This document shows, in pieces, positions 22,967 to 33,403 of a stretch of 64,000 nucleotides of DNA. Location: NCBI GenBank assembly GCA_020747065.1, contig JAGMVK010000001.1:1240001-1304000 (forward strand), read 5' to 3'. The notes beneath the pieces were generated by a model. That model ran no database searches. It had not been told where the DNA came from and saw nothing but the letters and a program-made list of their open reading frames with translations. How positions within the stretch are numbered: position 1 is the first letter of the stretch; every line of letters begins with the position of its first letter. The stretch is from Cadophora sp. MPI-SDFR-AT-0126. Its lineage: Eukaryota > Ascomycota > Leotiomycetes > Helotiales > Ploettnerulaceae. The position numbers and the translations under genes were made by a program.

Positions 22967-23962
22967 TCACGCGGCTTCTGATTCTTGTTTCCTGATTTCA
23001 TCTTCCATCCTCTGCTTCTCCGCAGCCTTGAGTCTCGCCATCGTAGCCGCGAAATCGTTCCTCTTGGGCGTGGGCATGCTTGTAGTAGGAGAGAAGGAGA
23101 ATTTTGGAGATGCTGCTGAAGACTGAGACTGAGAGTCAGCTTTCAATCCTCTGAAAATATCGGGACGTTTGATGGGTGTAGCTGTAGCTGTCTCTCGGCC
23201 TAGACCTGCTTCTGCTGATGCCTCTTTTCCATTTGTGTTCGTGTTGGTACTCGCGGGTGAGTCAGGATCTAGAGGTGCGAAGTTGCCGCTCTTTCTGGCT
23301 TTCTTCTCGGCTTTGCGCTTTGCCTTTGCAGCTTCTGCTTCTCGGATTCGGCGCTCTAGACGCTCGACTTCATCCTCTTCTGCTGCAACTCCTGGTTCAT
23401 GAGCTACGACCGTAGCTGCTGCTTTAGGTGTAGGCGTAGCGGTAGTCGTCGATTGTGTCTGTGCTTGTTCAGGCAGATTTGTCGGAGGCGCTGGGGCAGG
23501 CGACGAAGGGATTATCTCAGCCATCATCGACTGCCTCGCCGCTCTCCTCTTCCTACCCTCCTCCGCCAGCCTCCTCACCTCCCTATCCATCTCACTCTCC
23601 TCCCTCTCTCTCTTCATCCCCACACTCACGCCTCCTCTCTCCCTCGCCTCCAAATCCTCCTTCATTGCCCTTCTCTTCCCCTCAAACAGCTCATTCGCCC
23701 GCTGCCGCTGCAGCTTTGCGCTCCTGTGTCCATCATACTTCGCTTTTAATTCTGGGTCGCTGAGAACTCCGTTCGCGGCTTGGAATAGCTCATATTTCTC
23801 CGGATCGTAGTCTTTGCCTGCTTTGTCGGGGTGGTATTGCAGGGCGGTTTTGCGGTACGCACGTCGGAGTTCGGAGGCGGAGCAGGCCTCGATACTGATT
23901 CCGAGGAGGGCATAGAAGTCTACGTCGCTAGTAACCCATTTCTGGAGCTCGCTGTTCGACAT
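22967..23962 (-). CDS. J-domain protein, Cwf23/DNAJC17-like
   Basis: Hsp70 co-chaperone of 331 residues, no intron. The J-domain covers about residues 13-82, with the catalytic H-P-D in Y-H-P-D-K-A-G and the F-x-x-A-N-G-V-L-S-D-P helix. The remainder is highly charged helix (R/E/K-rich, residues 85-150 and 205-235) and a low-complexity S/T/P tail. This layout, with no DnaJ zinc fingers or C-terminal substrate domains, resembles the spliceosome-associated Cwf23/DNAJC17 group. The group's C-terminal RRM is not obvious here, so the spliceosomal role is a moderate inference. ATG at 23960-23962. Confidence 0.78.
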   Translation of the reverse strand: MSNSELQKWVTSDVDFYALLGISIEACSASELRRAYRKTALQYHPDKAGKDYDPEKYELFQAANGVLSDPELKAKYDGHRSAKLQRQRANELFEGKRRAMKEDLEARERGGVSVGMKREREESEMDREVRRLAEEGRKRRAARQSMMAEIIPSSPAPAPPTNLPEQAQTQSTTTATPTPKAAATVVAHEPGVAAEEDEVERLERRIREAEAAKAKRKAEKKARKSGNFAPLDPDSPASTNTNTNGKEASAEAGLGRETATATPIKRPDIFRGLKADSQSQSSAASPKFSFSPTTSMPTPKRNDFAATMARLKAAEKQRMEDEIRKQESEAA

Positions 23963-25415
23963 TTTGGTGGTTTTGTGTTTAGGGAGAGGAGGGGAGATTT
24001 GAAGATGGAATTTGGTTCATGCGGGCTGTTTTAGCGTCTGCTGAGTCATCCACTTCACCTTCACTGTTGTTGCATGGGGTTCCACGTCACATCCATCTGC
24101 TCCGTGGAAGATAAAATGTCCGATCCTCATAAAAAATTAAATCTTTATTTACCTCTTTCTAAGCACTTGATATCGTCTTCACGTTTTGTTGGAATTGGGA
24201 GTCTGCACCTCCAAAAGCTCAATGACCAAGTTCGGGTATGTGAAGTTGACCACTGATCATGCCAACTATATTCACTTTTATCAGATTTACACTTCATCTT
24301 TCCTGTCTATATTTGTTGTCAATGATGTAAGAAATGTACCCTAACTGTAATGGAATAAAAAGATTTGTATTTGGCATTGTGCAGCCTCGAGTTCAAAGCC
24401 CCATATTCTTCTCTGTTGCTATCTCGCTTGATCCCAAGCAGCTAAAAGAAAACACAAAAGAAAAGGTAAAATATTACAACATTCAGAAGCAGAACTTGGC
24501 AGAAATCCTTTTCAGGACTTTCTTCGTAAAAACCATTTGCAAGGTTATTAGAGAACTGATCCGAATACCCTGTTCCGCCGCAAGCAAGTGTCTATTTCCA
24601 GTTTTCTTGCTCATTGGTGTGTTTTTGTGTTGTCGTTGCCTTTCGACGAGCTTTGGATCGGATTTGAGCTTCACACGCGTGTTGAGGCTCTTTTCATAAG
24701 CTAAGAAGCAGATCGTGTGTCCGAATAAAGTAGCAAACTGTATATGGCACCATCGGCCATCATCAATAGATGGACTAATAGGAATTGACAGTGCTCAGAA
24801 CGGTATGTTGACTTCTTAAGCATAAGATAAGTTGCTTGAAAATTGGATGCTAGAGTATGTGCTCTGAAGGTTATTGATTTTGGTTAAAGCTTAAGGCAAT
24901 GCCGACGATAGACGAATGCAGACTTCTAGCAATCTTGATGCCATGAATACTAGGTAGGTCAGGGTCTTTTAAGATTGCTGTGCCTCTCAAAACAGTCGCA
25001 TTGAGTCGTACTTGGAGTCAATAATCGTGACGGCTGCTCTCGATCTGCTTTACTTGCCATAGATATGGTCTTAGAAGTATTTATTGATTAGAATTAGCAT
25101 TGAAGAGAGATTGTAGACAGCTGAAGTAGCTTTTAAACAATTTTCCAAGCTCATTGAAAGCTAAAAGCTAGTTCAGACGCTTTGCAAATGGCCTGAACTA
25201 GATTGTGGGTAATTTTACCCGTTCAGATGAGCCTTTTTGGAGTGCAGAGAGAGGCGATACCGGGAACTCTTCAGAGCCTGGGAGGATAGGTTTAGCGAGT
25301 AGCCTTTCTGCTGTATTTTCTTCCAGCTAGGTTTGAGCACAGCTTCCAAGATCAGCCAACATCAACTTCACACTCACACTCACACATCCACTCCACCGAA
25401 CACCATCTTACCAAA
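23963..25415. other. A/T-richer intergenic region with short inverted repeats
   Basis: 1.45 kb without a recognisable gene. Open frames such as 24334-24699 show no family resemblance. Two hairpin-forming sequences lie close together: CTAGTTCAG at 25168-25176 with its complement at 25193-25201, and GGGTAA/TTACCC at 25207-25220. The final 80 bases are the CA-rich leader of the next gene. Confidence 0.5.
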
Positions 25416-25958
25416 ATGGCTCCCCTCAATACCATCATCCAAATCCTCGCGTTCTTCGGCTTCGCTACCGAACAGCTCTTCTGGTCATTCCTCTGCTCCC
25501 CACCCCTCCTCACCATGCTCGCCACCTACCTCTTCCAATCCGCCACCAAAATCGCCGGCGAATCCTTCGGCGACCGCTCGGAGCTCTGCGAGCGAGTCTT
25601 CTACCACTTGTCCGAGGAAACTCTCAAATTCCTCACCAAGTCGCCAGCCAATTGGGCAAGATACAGCGAGCTGGACAAGGAGACCTGGTTTGCGGTACAG
25701 TTTGTGGAGAGTCTGCGTGGTCAGGGGGGACTTTGGGCTAGGAAGGGAGATGGGGAGTTGGAGGAGATGGCGGGGGCTGCGGTCGATGTGCTGAAGGCTG
25801 TGCAGAGCCGGCTGCTTGTCAATCCGGAGCGGTACCAGCCCAAGAACTGCTTGCTATTGGAGTTGAGACGGGCTGCTGGGAAGCATGGCTTGGTCCTGGA
25901 GGACCGTTTTAAATTTGTAGTTCCTGCTGGTGCGGACCTTACTGTTTTGGATGATTGA
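25416..25958 (+). CDS. Hypothetical 180-residue protein with hydrophobic N-terminus
   Basis: I do not recognise the family. The case for a real gene: a good fungal start context (ACCAAAATGGC), a CA-rich leader, one intact frame of 180 codons and strong GC-rich codon use from 25420 to 25930. Residues 6-45 are hydrophobic and aromatic (I-I-Q-I-L-A-F-F-G-F, then L-L-T-M-L-A-T-Y-L-F) and could be one or two membrane helices or a signal anchor. The remainder is amphipathic helix with few cysteines. It sits alone between two gene-poor stretches. No function is proposed. Confidence 0.6.
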   Translation: MAPLNTIIQILAFFGFATEQLFWSFLCSPPLLTMLATYLFQSATKIAGESFGDRSELCERVFYHLSEETLKFLTKSPANWARYSELDKETWFAVQFVESLRGQGGLWARKGDGELEEMAGAAVDVLKAVQSRLLVNPERYQPKNCLLLELRRAAGKHGLVLEDRFKFVVPAGADLTVLDD

Positions 25959-27130
25959 TCATCCTCTTTGGAACTTCTGGGCTTGGAACTGCTTGGAGTT
26001 GTTGACTGGAAGTGGGTCGAGTTAGAATATCATCTTACCGATCAAAATCGATTTGTCTAACTGTGCTGTTATATTGTTCAAATTTTCTATTTCAAAACCT
26101 GCGATCTAGCCTCAGAGAAAGGTGAGAAGCAGCAATGGCTCGAGGTACACATTAACACCTTAAGTAGCACAATCAGTTCATACCTGTGAACATATGAACA
26201 GGCAGCATATGCTCTGTTGGCTGAAAGACGGTATTTTTGCGGTCTCTTAATGGCTAACTCTGATTCGCTCGAGTAATCTCGCTAATTCGAGAAGCGGCTC
26301 TCAGAGGTAAACAATCTCGAACAACCAGCGTCTGTAGCAAAGCGATGCGTCCAAAACCAATACGAGTCTTGTAATCCATTGTCGCAGAGTCTTCTGTTGT
26401 TAAGTTGTACTTAGGATGGACTTTTACATGTGACTAAAATTATCTGCTTGAATTGATGAGGGCAGATCGTGGAAATTCCAACGATCTGGAACGTCTCTAT
26501 TACTGGCTCAGATGACTCCTACATGCGTCAATAGTGAAAGGATCTTCAAAACATTGGAGAGATAAATTGGATATATCCTGATAGGATCATCAAGCACAAA
26601 TTGACCTGAAAGACGAAAACCTTCACATCATCTTAGAAAGCGCGAAATCCCACCAAGAAATATCAAGGTATCATCATTAGTCCTGAGCAAGTAGAGTGTC
26701 AAGATTGCATCTAGCATGAATACAGAATTTAGCGCTTTTGAATTCTTCGGACGTGAATTGACCAGATTAGGTGGAAGCCATGGAATTGGTTCGCCTGTGG
26801 CTTTCCTGGCCATACGGGTGTTTTGCCAGCCTCTGGAGTCTGGAACCTTCTTAGAAGGGGAAATACAATCTCTGGGTCGACGGGCAACCTGATCTCTGGT
26901 ATCATGGTTCTTTTTGGACTGCATAATACCCTTTCCATCTGCGTTGTCGCCAATTTTTAGTGAAGAACGGGGGTGGTACTCATGTCAGCTCACGGCTTTT
27001 TCGTTTCGCACAGATTCTTTTCTTTCTCTCAACAACAAACATCAGAGACGCTCTCGAGTCTCTCTTTTCCCAACCACTACAATCTTCTATCCAATTCAAA
27101 TCTTCCCATACCACAAGTCATCCTCAAGCC
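25959..27130. other. Intergenic, no gene recognised
   Basis: 1.2 kb with no supported frame. A minus-strand frame at 26628-26924 is short and unrecognised. From about 27000 the sequence becomes C/T- and CA-rich, consistent with a leader for the broken gene starting at 27131. Confidence 0.5.
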
Positions 27131-27950
27131 ATGGCAACTCCACCTCTCTCCCCCAGAAGAGACGATCACGTCAACTACAATACATCCTAGATTGCTCCTT
27201 TTCCCACTTCCGAAATTTATGCACGTTTCTTAGTCGCTAGCAGCAGTGATAGTAACAGCAAGAAGAGACGTGCAAGTTCAGATCTCAAGGTCGATTCCGG
27301 ACCCAGTGAGCTAAACACCGAAGCATCCGACAGTAAGACAGCCAAGGAGACCAGCCGTGGAGAGGGTGAGATCGAGAAGAAGTACAGTGAGTCTCACCTG
27401 AGATTTTCTTCATCATTTCAAGGAGCTTTGTAATCATACTGACCTTTATTTTCCACCACCCAGTGAGATTCAAGAGCGAGTACAACTACCAGGATACCCT
27501 TGAACACTTCGCCTACACTTGTCTCACGCTCATTGAAATGATGGATTAGGGAGTGATCATCGATGTTCCTCTTGACAAAAGCATCATGTGCCTCTCGGAC
27601 GCCCTTCATATCGTCGAGCACCAGCGACTGTCATCGGGCTACACAAGAGGTCTTGCTAGTTCCAAATGGTTACGGGAGGCTGGCGTGCCGGAAGCATTGA
27701 AGGCAATCCTTATGGCAAAGATAGCTTGCAACGATATTATGGGCAATGTCACGAATGTCGGTCAGAATATTTCTCGCAATCTAGAGGTCAGCGGTGCAGT
27801 TGGTGGCTTTCATGGTCCGGAAGAACAGGCTTGTGATGACAAGATGAGCATGACTGGGTATCTGGGCGACGATGAATCTGGAGGTCAGGGCAGTGAAAGC
27901 AAAGATACGGAGAACATTTGGATGGAGGGGACATGGATTCGAATTGAGGT
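27131..27950 (+). pseudogene. Unrecognised gene interrupted by two in-frame TAG codons
   Basis: A coding frame runs from the ATG at 27131 through a clean intron (27387-27463, GTGAGT...CAG, phase kept) to at least 27946. It is interrupted only by TAG at 27188-27190 and TAG at 27547-27549. Both flanks of each stop read as ordinary protein, including S-E-I-Y-A-R-F-L after the first and I-I-D-V-P-L-D-K-S-I-M-C-L-S-D-A-L after the second. The first third is S/K/R-rich, the last part helical. The 3' end is unclear: the frame continues without a stop into the next gene, and GTGAAA at 27947 could be a donor. I do not know the family. It could be a recently lost gene, or one corrected by A-to-I mRNA editing (TAG to TGG). 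The second TAG could alternatively be a splice acceptor, but no good donor was found. Confidence 0.5.
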
Positions 27951-28333
27951 GAAAAGCTCTTGCCAAAAATGTAGACTCCGGTCGCAGCTGCCTCCAGTAC
28001 TAGCGGTCACCGTGCCTTCCCCAATGGGAGACCACACTGTCCCACATCCATCAAATCCAAAAAAGTTGAACTCTTGCACCAAAATTCGTTACTCTCTTTT
28101 ATTCATGCCAGTATTTTCTGTAAACCATCGCATCAACACGATGCCGTCGACATCTTTGATTGTCAAGCTGCCACTCCCAGCTTCATTGCTTGAGCGACTG
28201 CATCTGTCGTGGCAGCCAAATATGGCAGCAAGTGCCTCGATCTCCGCACAGTTGGCACCTGCCACCACGATTTCTAATCATTTCTCACAAAGTCAATTGT
28301 CACTCGCTCTTGTCATTTCAAAGTCCAAGCCAA

Positions 28334-29836
28334 ATGGACTCTCCACAGCAGGTACGTGGTCACGCCGCCAAATTTGCCCAGATACATATCCTGACCAGGT
28401 TGTAGAGTATTGCCAGCAGCTACGAAAGCACATCAAACATGGAGGATTAATGCCAATTGAGCATTTCCAGTATATAGATACCAAGCAGTACTGGATGGAC
28501 GAATGCAATAGGATTCACAAGGAGAAGGCAGCACTTGAAAACAAGGTTCGGTGTTTGGAGGAAGCTCAGAGGATATTGAAGGAGAGGTTACGCAGCAAAG
28601 AACACTTACAGGACTATGAGACGCACTGCTCTAAATCCAGGAATACTCAAGATCACACTCATGCAGAAGCTGGAATTTCGAGAAAGCGGCATGCACTATC
28701 TCAGGATGTTTTCGAAGACCAAGACGCTGCCAATCTGTTATTTGCTCTCGACAACGACAGACACCTGCAGTTGAATGGACAAGGCAAGCACTGCTCTAAG
28801 TGTTCTGCGAATGATTGCTGATTCATAGGAAGTTCTGCGAATTATTCGCCAACGAACTCAACTCCAAAACGCTGCCAAGCAATTCAGTACTCTGGATCAG
28901 ATCCAGTTGCTGACCAAATGCATTATTCAGACAATCGGCCTCCTCGAAACCTCTATTGTAGACTGCTGTCAGCCATTGAAAACGCTGAAAACAAACAGCG
29001 AAGACTCAAGAAGCTTGCTTCTTCTGCAGCAACTACTGCACCAGATCACACTTTCTTTCCTCGCCTGCTTCAGCGCCATGAACAATCTATTTCTCACAAT
29101 ACCAGGACGAACGAAGCAAAGAGAAGTCGTAAGTCAGATGGCCATGTTCTTCAGTATGTCCTTAGACTTCCTACAAACAGTTAGTGCACATCAATCGGAA
29201 GATGAGCAAGTCGACCGAGACCGGAGTATGAGAAACAAAAGACAAAAAATGGGGCATGTGGAATATGCTGTCAACAAGTGCCTAACACATACGTTGGTTT
29301 CGATTGTAAAGAAACTAGACTGGCAAGTGGGCCATGCAGGACATAGCGATATCCTGGAAGGAGTGTTGTTCCTGGTCATTCAGCATACCGGGCGCCTGAT
29401 CTCGGATCTTGTCTTCGGCGAGCATGTCGCAGCATCTGATAACCCTGGCAACATATCAAATAACCCAAAACCACCGACTAGTGGAGTTCCTAGGCCCGAG
29501 TCGAGATACATGGTTCAAATTCTTCATGGCGCACTCGGTGGTACAGAGAGGAAAGAGTTGGTCATTGAGGTCTTGTCTCGCAGTACTTCTCCTGGTGTTA
29601 CTTCATCAAGCGGATCGATGACAACTGGAGATCTGCTGCAGAAAGCAAAGAAGCTGCTTCAGGGCACTTTGCTTAAGAGCATCCTTGGTGGGCCTGAGCT
29701 GGAGAGTTTGAGACTGCCGCGACTGTCGACTGAAATCAGCAGTGTCGATGATACAAGGTCGGATGGTGACAAACACGGAAAGGAGTGGCTACTGGAGGCG
29801 ATTTGGGGCTTAATAGGATGGGATATGGTGACATGA
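28334..29836 (+). CDS. Hypothetical coiled-coil protein with a GC-AG intron
   Basis: Predicted 468 residues from exons 28334-28351, 28399-28783 and 28833-29836. Exon 1 is only 18 nt (M-D-S-P-Q-Q) and is followed by a GTACGT donor. The second intron (28784-28832, 49 bp) uses the non-canonical but recognised donor AAG|GCAAGC, and joining it keeps the frame. Residues 40-90 form a charged coiled coil (W-M-D-E-C-N-R-I-H-K-E-K-A-A-L-E-N-K). Exon 3 is leucine-rich helix with an R/K-rich spacer around 29220-29250 that could be a nuclear localisation signal. An additional intron beginning with GTAAGT near 29129 is possible. I do not recognise the family. The same frame is open upstream into the broken gene, so a single larger locus cannot be excluded. 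Confidence 0.5.
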
Positions 29837-29986
29837 CTTGAGGTATTTTCGCTAAAGCTATGCTTGATTTAATGGCGAGTTTGATTGGCTTCATATGCTT
29901 GATATTGCGCGATATATTTGCAAATGTAGCTTCAAACACAGACAAAAAGGGGTCTCAGCTAACAACTTTTGTTATGAATCCTTCTC

Positions 29987-31214
29987 TCAGTAAGTAGCAG
30001 CAAGCCTCTGCACTAAATAGTCTCCAGAATTAATCCCCTCATACTTTTTCGGTCCCTTGTCCCCACCATACGTCCCCTCGATAGCTTCAATCTGGCTTGT
30101 GAAGTTCGGGTTACAAAAGTATGCAATACTGTACCTCGCCGGATGAACATCTCCCTCTTCGGGAGCAGGTGGTTCCACAACCCTATGCAATGTACTCTTA
30201 ATCGTATCATTACTCCACCTTGCCAACAAATCCCCCGCATTGACAACCACACTACCCTCCACAGGCGTCGCATCAACGAATGTCCCCTTTGGACTCTTCA
30301 CTTGCAATCCACCCCTCATATCCTGAAACAAAAGCGTGATACTCCCATAATCCGTATGCTCGCCCGCCCTAACCTGCAACTTGTTACTCTTAAACACACT
30401 CTTCTCCACCTCAGGATAATGCAGCAGCCTCAACGTGTTATCCCCTACATCTGTGTACTTATCAAAGTACCCCTCATCCAGCCCCATCCCCACAGCAATC
30501 GCCCGCATCACATTGATATGCAAGTCCTTCGCCAGATCATGGAATTTTAACATCGTCTCCTTGAAATGCACAGCAGCTTCGTCACCTGTAGGCCAGTTGT
30601 TCGGAAGGCCTTCGGCACCTTCGCGGCCTATCTCTAGGGACTCTTTGAGATCTGGGGCGGCAGCTTTGGCGGCCAAGACGTCGGCTTTAGAGGTTAAGAT
30701 GGAGACTTTTTCGCGGCCGTGGGAGACGTAGCCGCGGTTTGCTTCTGGGGTGGTCCAGCCTAAGGCTTCTTTCTCGGGTTGGGGGCGCTTGAAGAATTCT
30801 GCGGAGGTGGCGAAGGTGTGGGAGACTGTTTCGAGGGGGATGGAGTGATTCTAAGTGGGGGAGAGTTTTAGCTTGGATTGATTGAAGACTTGACGCTCGA
30901 AAGGAACGCTGGAAGGAGAATACTTAATGAGTAGCCCCACCCTCAAGGCCAATTCCTGGAGCTTATAAATAATTGAGAAATGGTATAAAGTACACTTACC
31001 GTCAGGTATATGAATCCGGCAGATTGGAAGCCGCTGAGAATAGACTTCGCTGCTTCATTTCGCTGCTCTGGCGTGCCATTGAGAAAGAGAGAGAAGTCAA
31101 TGATCTAGAAACTCCATTAAGAACTACTTTCCACAGAATCCCAAAAATATCCACAGTTCAACTCACAGGAATGAACAAATTGTCAACATCAACAGCGCTG
31201 GCCTGCGGTGCCAT
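29987..31214 (-). CDS. Thymine-7-hydroxylase-like 2-oxoglutarate/Fe(II) dioxygenase
   Basis: 2OG-Fe(II) oxygenase of 338 residues. Exons are 31214-31167, 31104-31000 and 30850-29987. T7H oxidises thymine stepwise to 5-hydroxymethyluracil, 5-formyluracil and isoorotate. The DIOX_N part begins P-I-I-D-F after the first splice. The iron triad is His216 and Asp218 (E-H-T-D-Y-G) and His273 (S-T-L-H-R-V); Arg290 (A-R-Y-S-I-A-Y-F) binds 2-oxoglutarate. The segments G-W-T-T-P-E-A-N-R-G-Y, R-L-L-H-Y-P and the C-terminal Y-E-G-I-N-S-G-D-Y-L-V-Q-R-L-A-A-T-Y agree closely with my recollection of the Neurospora enzyme. The neighbour on the other strand encodes the next enzyme of the same pathway, which supports the call over a generic dioxygenase. 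Confidence 0.83.
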
Positions 31215-31931
31215 CTTGAATCTTGAAAGTGGGGTTTCTCCGTCAATTGAATTCACATGTGATAGTCCTCAACTTCTCCCGTCTCTCAGCAGGCAGAATA
31301 ACAAGTGTGAGGCTTAAGATGGAGCTTTGAACGATGAGTATATATATAAAATTGAATCTGAGTGAGCTGACTTACGGATCGAGGCGTTCTCCGGCTCCAG
31401 CCTTGAGCGAAAGAGGACGTTGTCTAAAGAGGGAGGTCAGATATGTCTTGGCGGAGGGGCAGAGATAAGCTCTCGGAGGCTTGCGATGAGGGAAAAGCGG
31501 CGCTGGAAGGGTCCGTGAACAGAAGATTGACTTTCGGCATTATTTGAAATGCTTTCAGAAAGTCAAATGTGAAACGAGGAAAAGGTTGCAAGGGAGATTT
31601 GCATGGGCTTACCACCAATACGAAAGTTGTCAGCATTGATGAGACTGAATGAAACCACATAAGTTTTTGGTAAGAATGGTATAAAACAAAGGGATTTATA
31701 TTCGATGCCGCTTTTGACATCCACCATGGCGGGGTCCGATAAGCCGCGGGGTACAATAAACATAATTTCCTAAAGTCACACTTGTGAGTCCTCGTGCGGC
31801 TACAAGGCGACAGGGGCATGATACTCACCTCTTTTAAGTAATTCCGACTTCCTCTTCATATCTACAATTCAAAACGAGGAAAAAAAGATTCTCATTTCAG
31901 ATTCCAAGGAAGGAGGGTAACAGAAAGAAAC
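31215..31931. promoter_or_regulatory. Shared divergent promoter, thymine hydroxylase / isoorotate decarboxylase
   Basis: This 717-bp region separates the two start codons of the thymine salvage pair and would allow co-regulation. Three HGATAR motifs occur (31260, 31463 and 31737), about what chance predicts, so nitrogen control by GATA factors is only a possibility. The minus-strand frame at 31424-31828 is not supported as a gene. Confidence 0.5.
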
Positions 31932-33029
31932 ATGTCTTCCACCAAATCTCCCATCGTGGACATCCACACACATGTCTATCCACCATCCTACATCTCCCTC
32001 CTCAAATCCCGCTCCAGCATCCCCTACATCCGCTCATTCCCACCCTCATCCTCTCTCCGCCTCGTTATCTTACCAGCCGAAGACACAGAAAGCACGTCGA
32101 GAGGCCGGCCCGTCGGAGCAGAGTACTACGACATCAAGGAGAAGATCAAGTTCATGGACCTGCACTCCATCGACATCTCCGTCATCTCGCTTGCAAACCC
32201 ATGGTTAGACTGGGTCCCTCAATCGGAAGCCGCAAAAGCAGCCCAGGGAATCAACGACGAGGTGAATGAAGAATGTGGGAAATTTCCGGGCAGATTGTTC
32301 GCTTTTGGTACTCTGCCGCTAAGTGGGGGTAAGGAAGTCATCGTGGAGGAAATCGCGAGGTTGAAAGGGCTGAAGTATATGAGAGGTGTCATTCTAGGTA
32401 CGACAGGTCTGGGAAAGGGATTGGATGATCCAGAACTTTTACCCATCTTCCAGGCATTGCAGGATGCGAAGCTACCGATTTTCTTGCATCCGCATTATGG
32501 CTTGCCGAGCTCAGTATGGGGAGAGAAAGCGAATGATTATGGACATGTGTTGCCTCTTGCGCTGGGTTTCCCACTTGAGACGACGATTGCGATCACGAGG
32601 ATGATTCTTGCCGGTGTCTTTGAGACAGTGCCTGATTTGGAGATGATTCTTGCGCATTCTGGTGGTACGTTACCGTTCCTGGCTGGAAGGATCGAGTCTT
32701 GTATAGAGCATGATGCGCACCTGAAAGCAGAAGGGAAACTTGGAAAGAGTAGGAAAACGGTATGGGATGTGCTGAAGAAGAATATCTATCTGGACGCAGT
32801 GGTGTATAGTGAGGTGGGCTTGAAGGCAGCAATTCAGGCGAGTGGGGAGGATAGGGTTATGTTTGGGACCGATCATCCCTTCTTTCCTCCGCTGGAAGAG
32901 GAGGGTGCGAGATGGGCAAGTGTGGAGACGAATTATGAGGCTATCAAGGGGGCTCTGGGAAATGCTTCTGCAGAAGCAAACGGGGCATTGGGAGGAAATG
33001 CTATTAGGGTCTTGAATTTGTTGCTGTAA
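31932..33029 (+). CDS. Isoorotate (uracil-5-carboxylate) decarboxylase, amidohydrolase-2 family
   Basis: Zinc-dependent decarboxylase of the ACMSD-like amidohydrolase family, 365 residues, intronless. It would convert isoorotate to uracil and CO2, the final step of thymine salvage. Metal and catalytic residues are visible: His12 and His14 (D-I-H-T-H), a His in F-L-H-P-H-Y-G near residue 184, a His in L-A-H-S-G-G near 242, and Asp in G-T-D-H-P-F-F near 314. The segments G-T-T-G-L-G-K-G-L-D-D-P and T-L-P-F-L-A-G-R-I-E-S-C-I match fungal IDCases as I recall them rather than other ACMSD relatives. The ATG at 31932 sits directly before the HTH motif, as in the family. Divergent pairing with the hydroxylase supports the substrate call. 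Confidence 0.85.
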   Translation: MSSTKSPIVDIHTHVYPPSYISLLKSRSSIPYIRSFPPSSSLRLVILPAEDTESTSRGRPVGAEYYDIKEKIKFMDLHSIDISVISLANPWLDWVPQSEAAKAAQGINDEVNEECGKFPGRLFAFGTLPLSGGKEVIVEEIARLKGLKYMRGVILGTTGLGKGLDDPELLPIFQALQDAKLPIFLHPHYGLPSSVWGEKANDYGHVLPLALGFPLETTIAITRMILAGVFETVPDLEMILAHSGGTLPFLAGRIESCIEHDAHLKAEGKLGKSRKTVWDVLKKNIYLDAVVYSEVGLKAAIQASGEDRVMFGTDHPFFPPLEEEGARWASVETNYEAIKGALGNASAEANGALGGNAIRVLNLLL

Positions 33030-33403
33030 AAGAAAAGAAAAGCCAGATAAAAGTTAGTGTTAGGTCTTGATCAATATATGCCAAACCAAGAGCTTACCTA
33101 TCCGAGCCCATTATTTGTGGCTTAGGTTAACACCCCTTATGGTCGAGTGCAAACGTTCTCCGCTAGTGATGGGACAGGAACTTGTGATATCTGACCCCTC
33201 TCTCTCCAAGCTTCAGGGAGTTTCCTCCACGCCTCCAAAGAAGATTCGATATCACATTTAGAACCCAGGCTCCAGCCAAATTTCTCTGTCCTGTGACCCA
33301 ATGTCAAGACATACACCCCTCACTATTTGAGAGCTCCGAAATTCCTGAAATGGAAACATCCCTGGTCTCCCAACTGTTTCAGGAAACGACATATTACCAG
33401 ATC
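33030..33403. other. Intergenic
   Basis: 3' flanks of the decarboxylase gene and of the minus-strand 2EXR gene. Short plus-strand frames here are not supported. Confidence 0.5.

Noticed and set aside
24334..24699. 121-codon plus-strand frame
   Set aside because: Low-quality codon pattern in an A/T-rich intergenic stretch with no recognisable motif.
31260..31742. Three HGATAR motifs in the T7H/IDCase promoter as evidence of nitrogen control
   Set aside because: About two such motifs are expected by chance in 717 bp on both strands.
31424..31828. 134-codon minus-strand frame between the thymine salvage genes
   Set aside because: It lies in the shared promoter, has no family resemblance and a poor start context.
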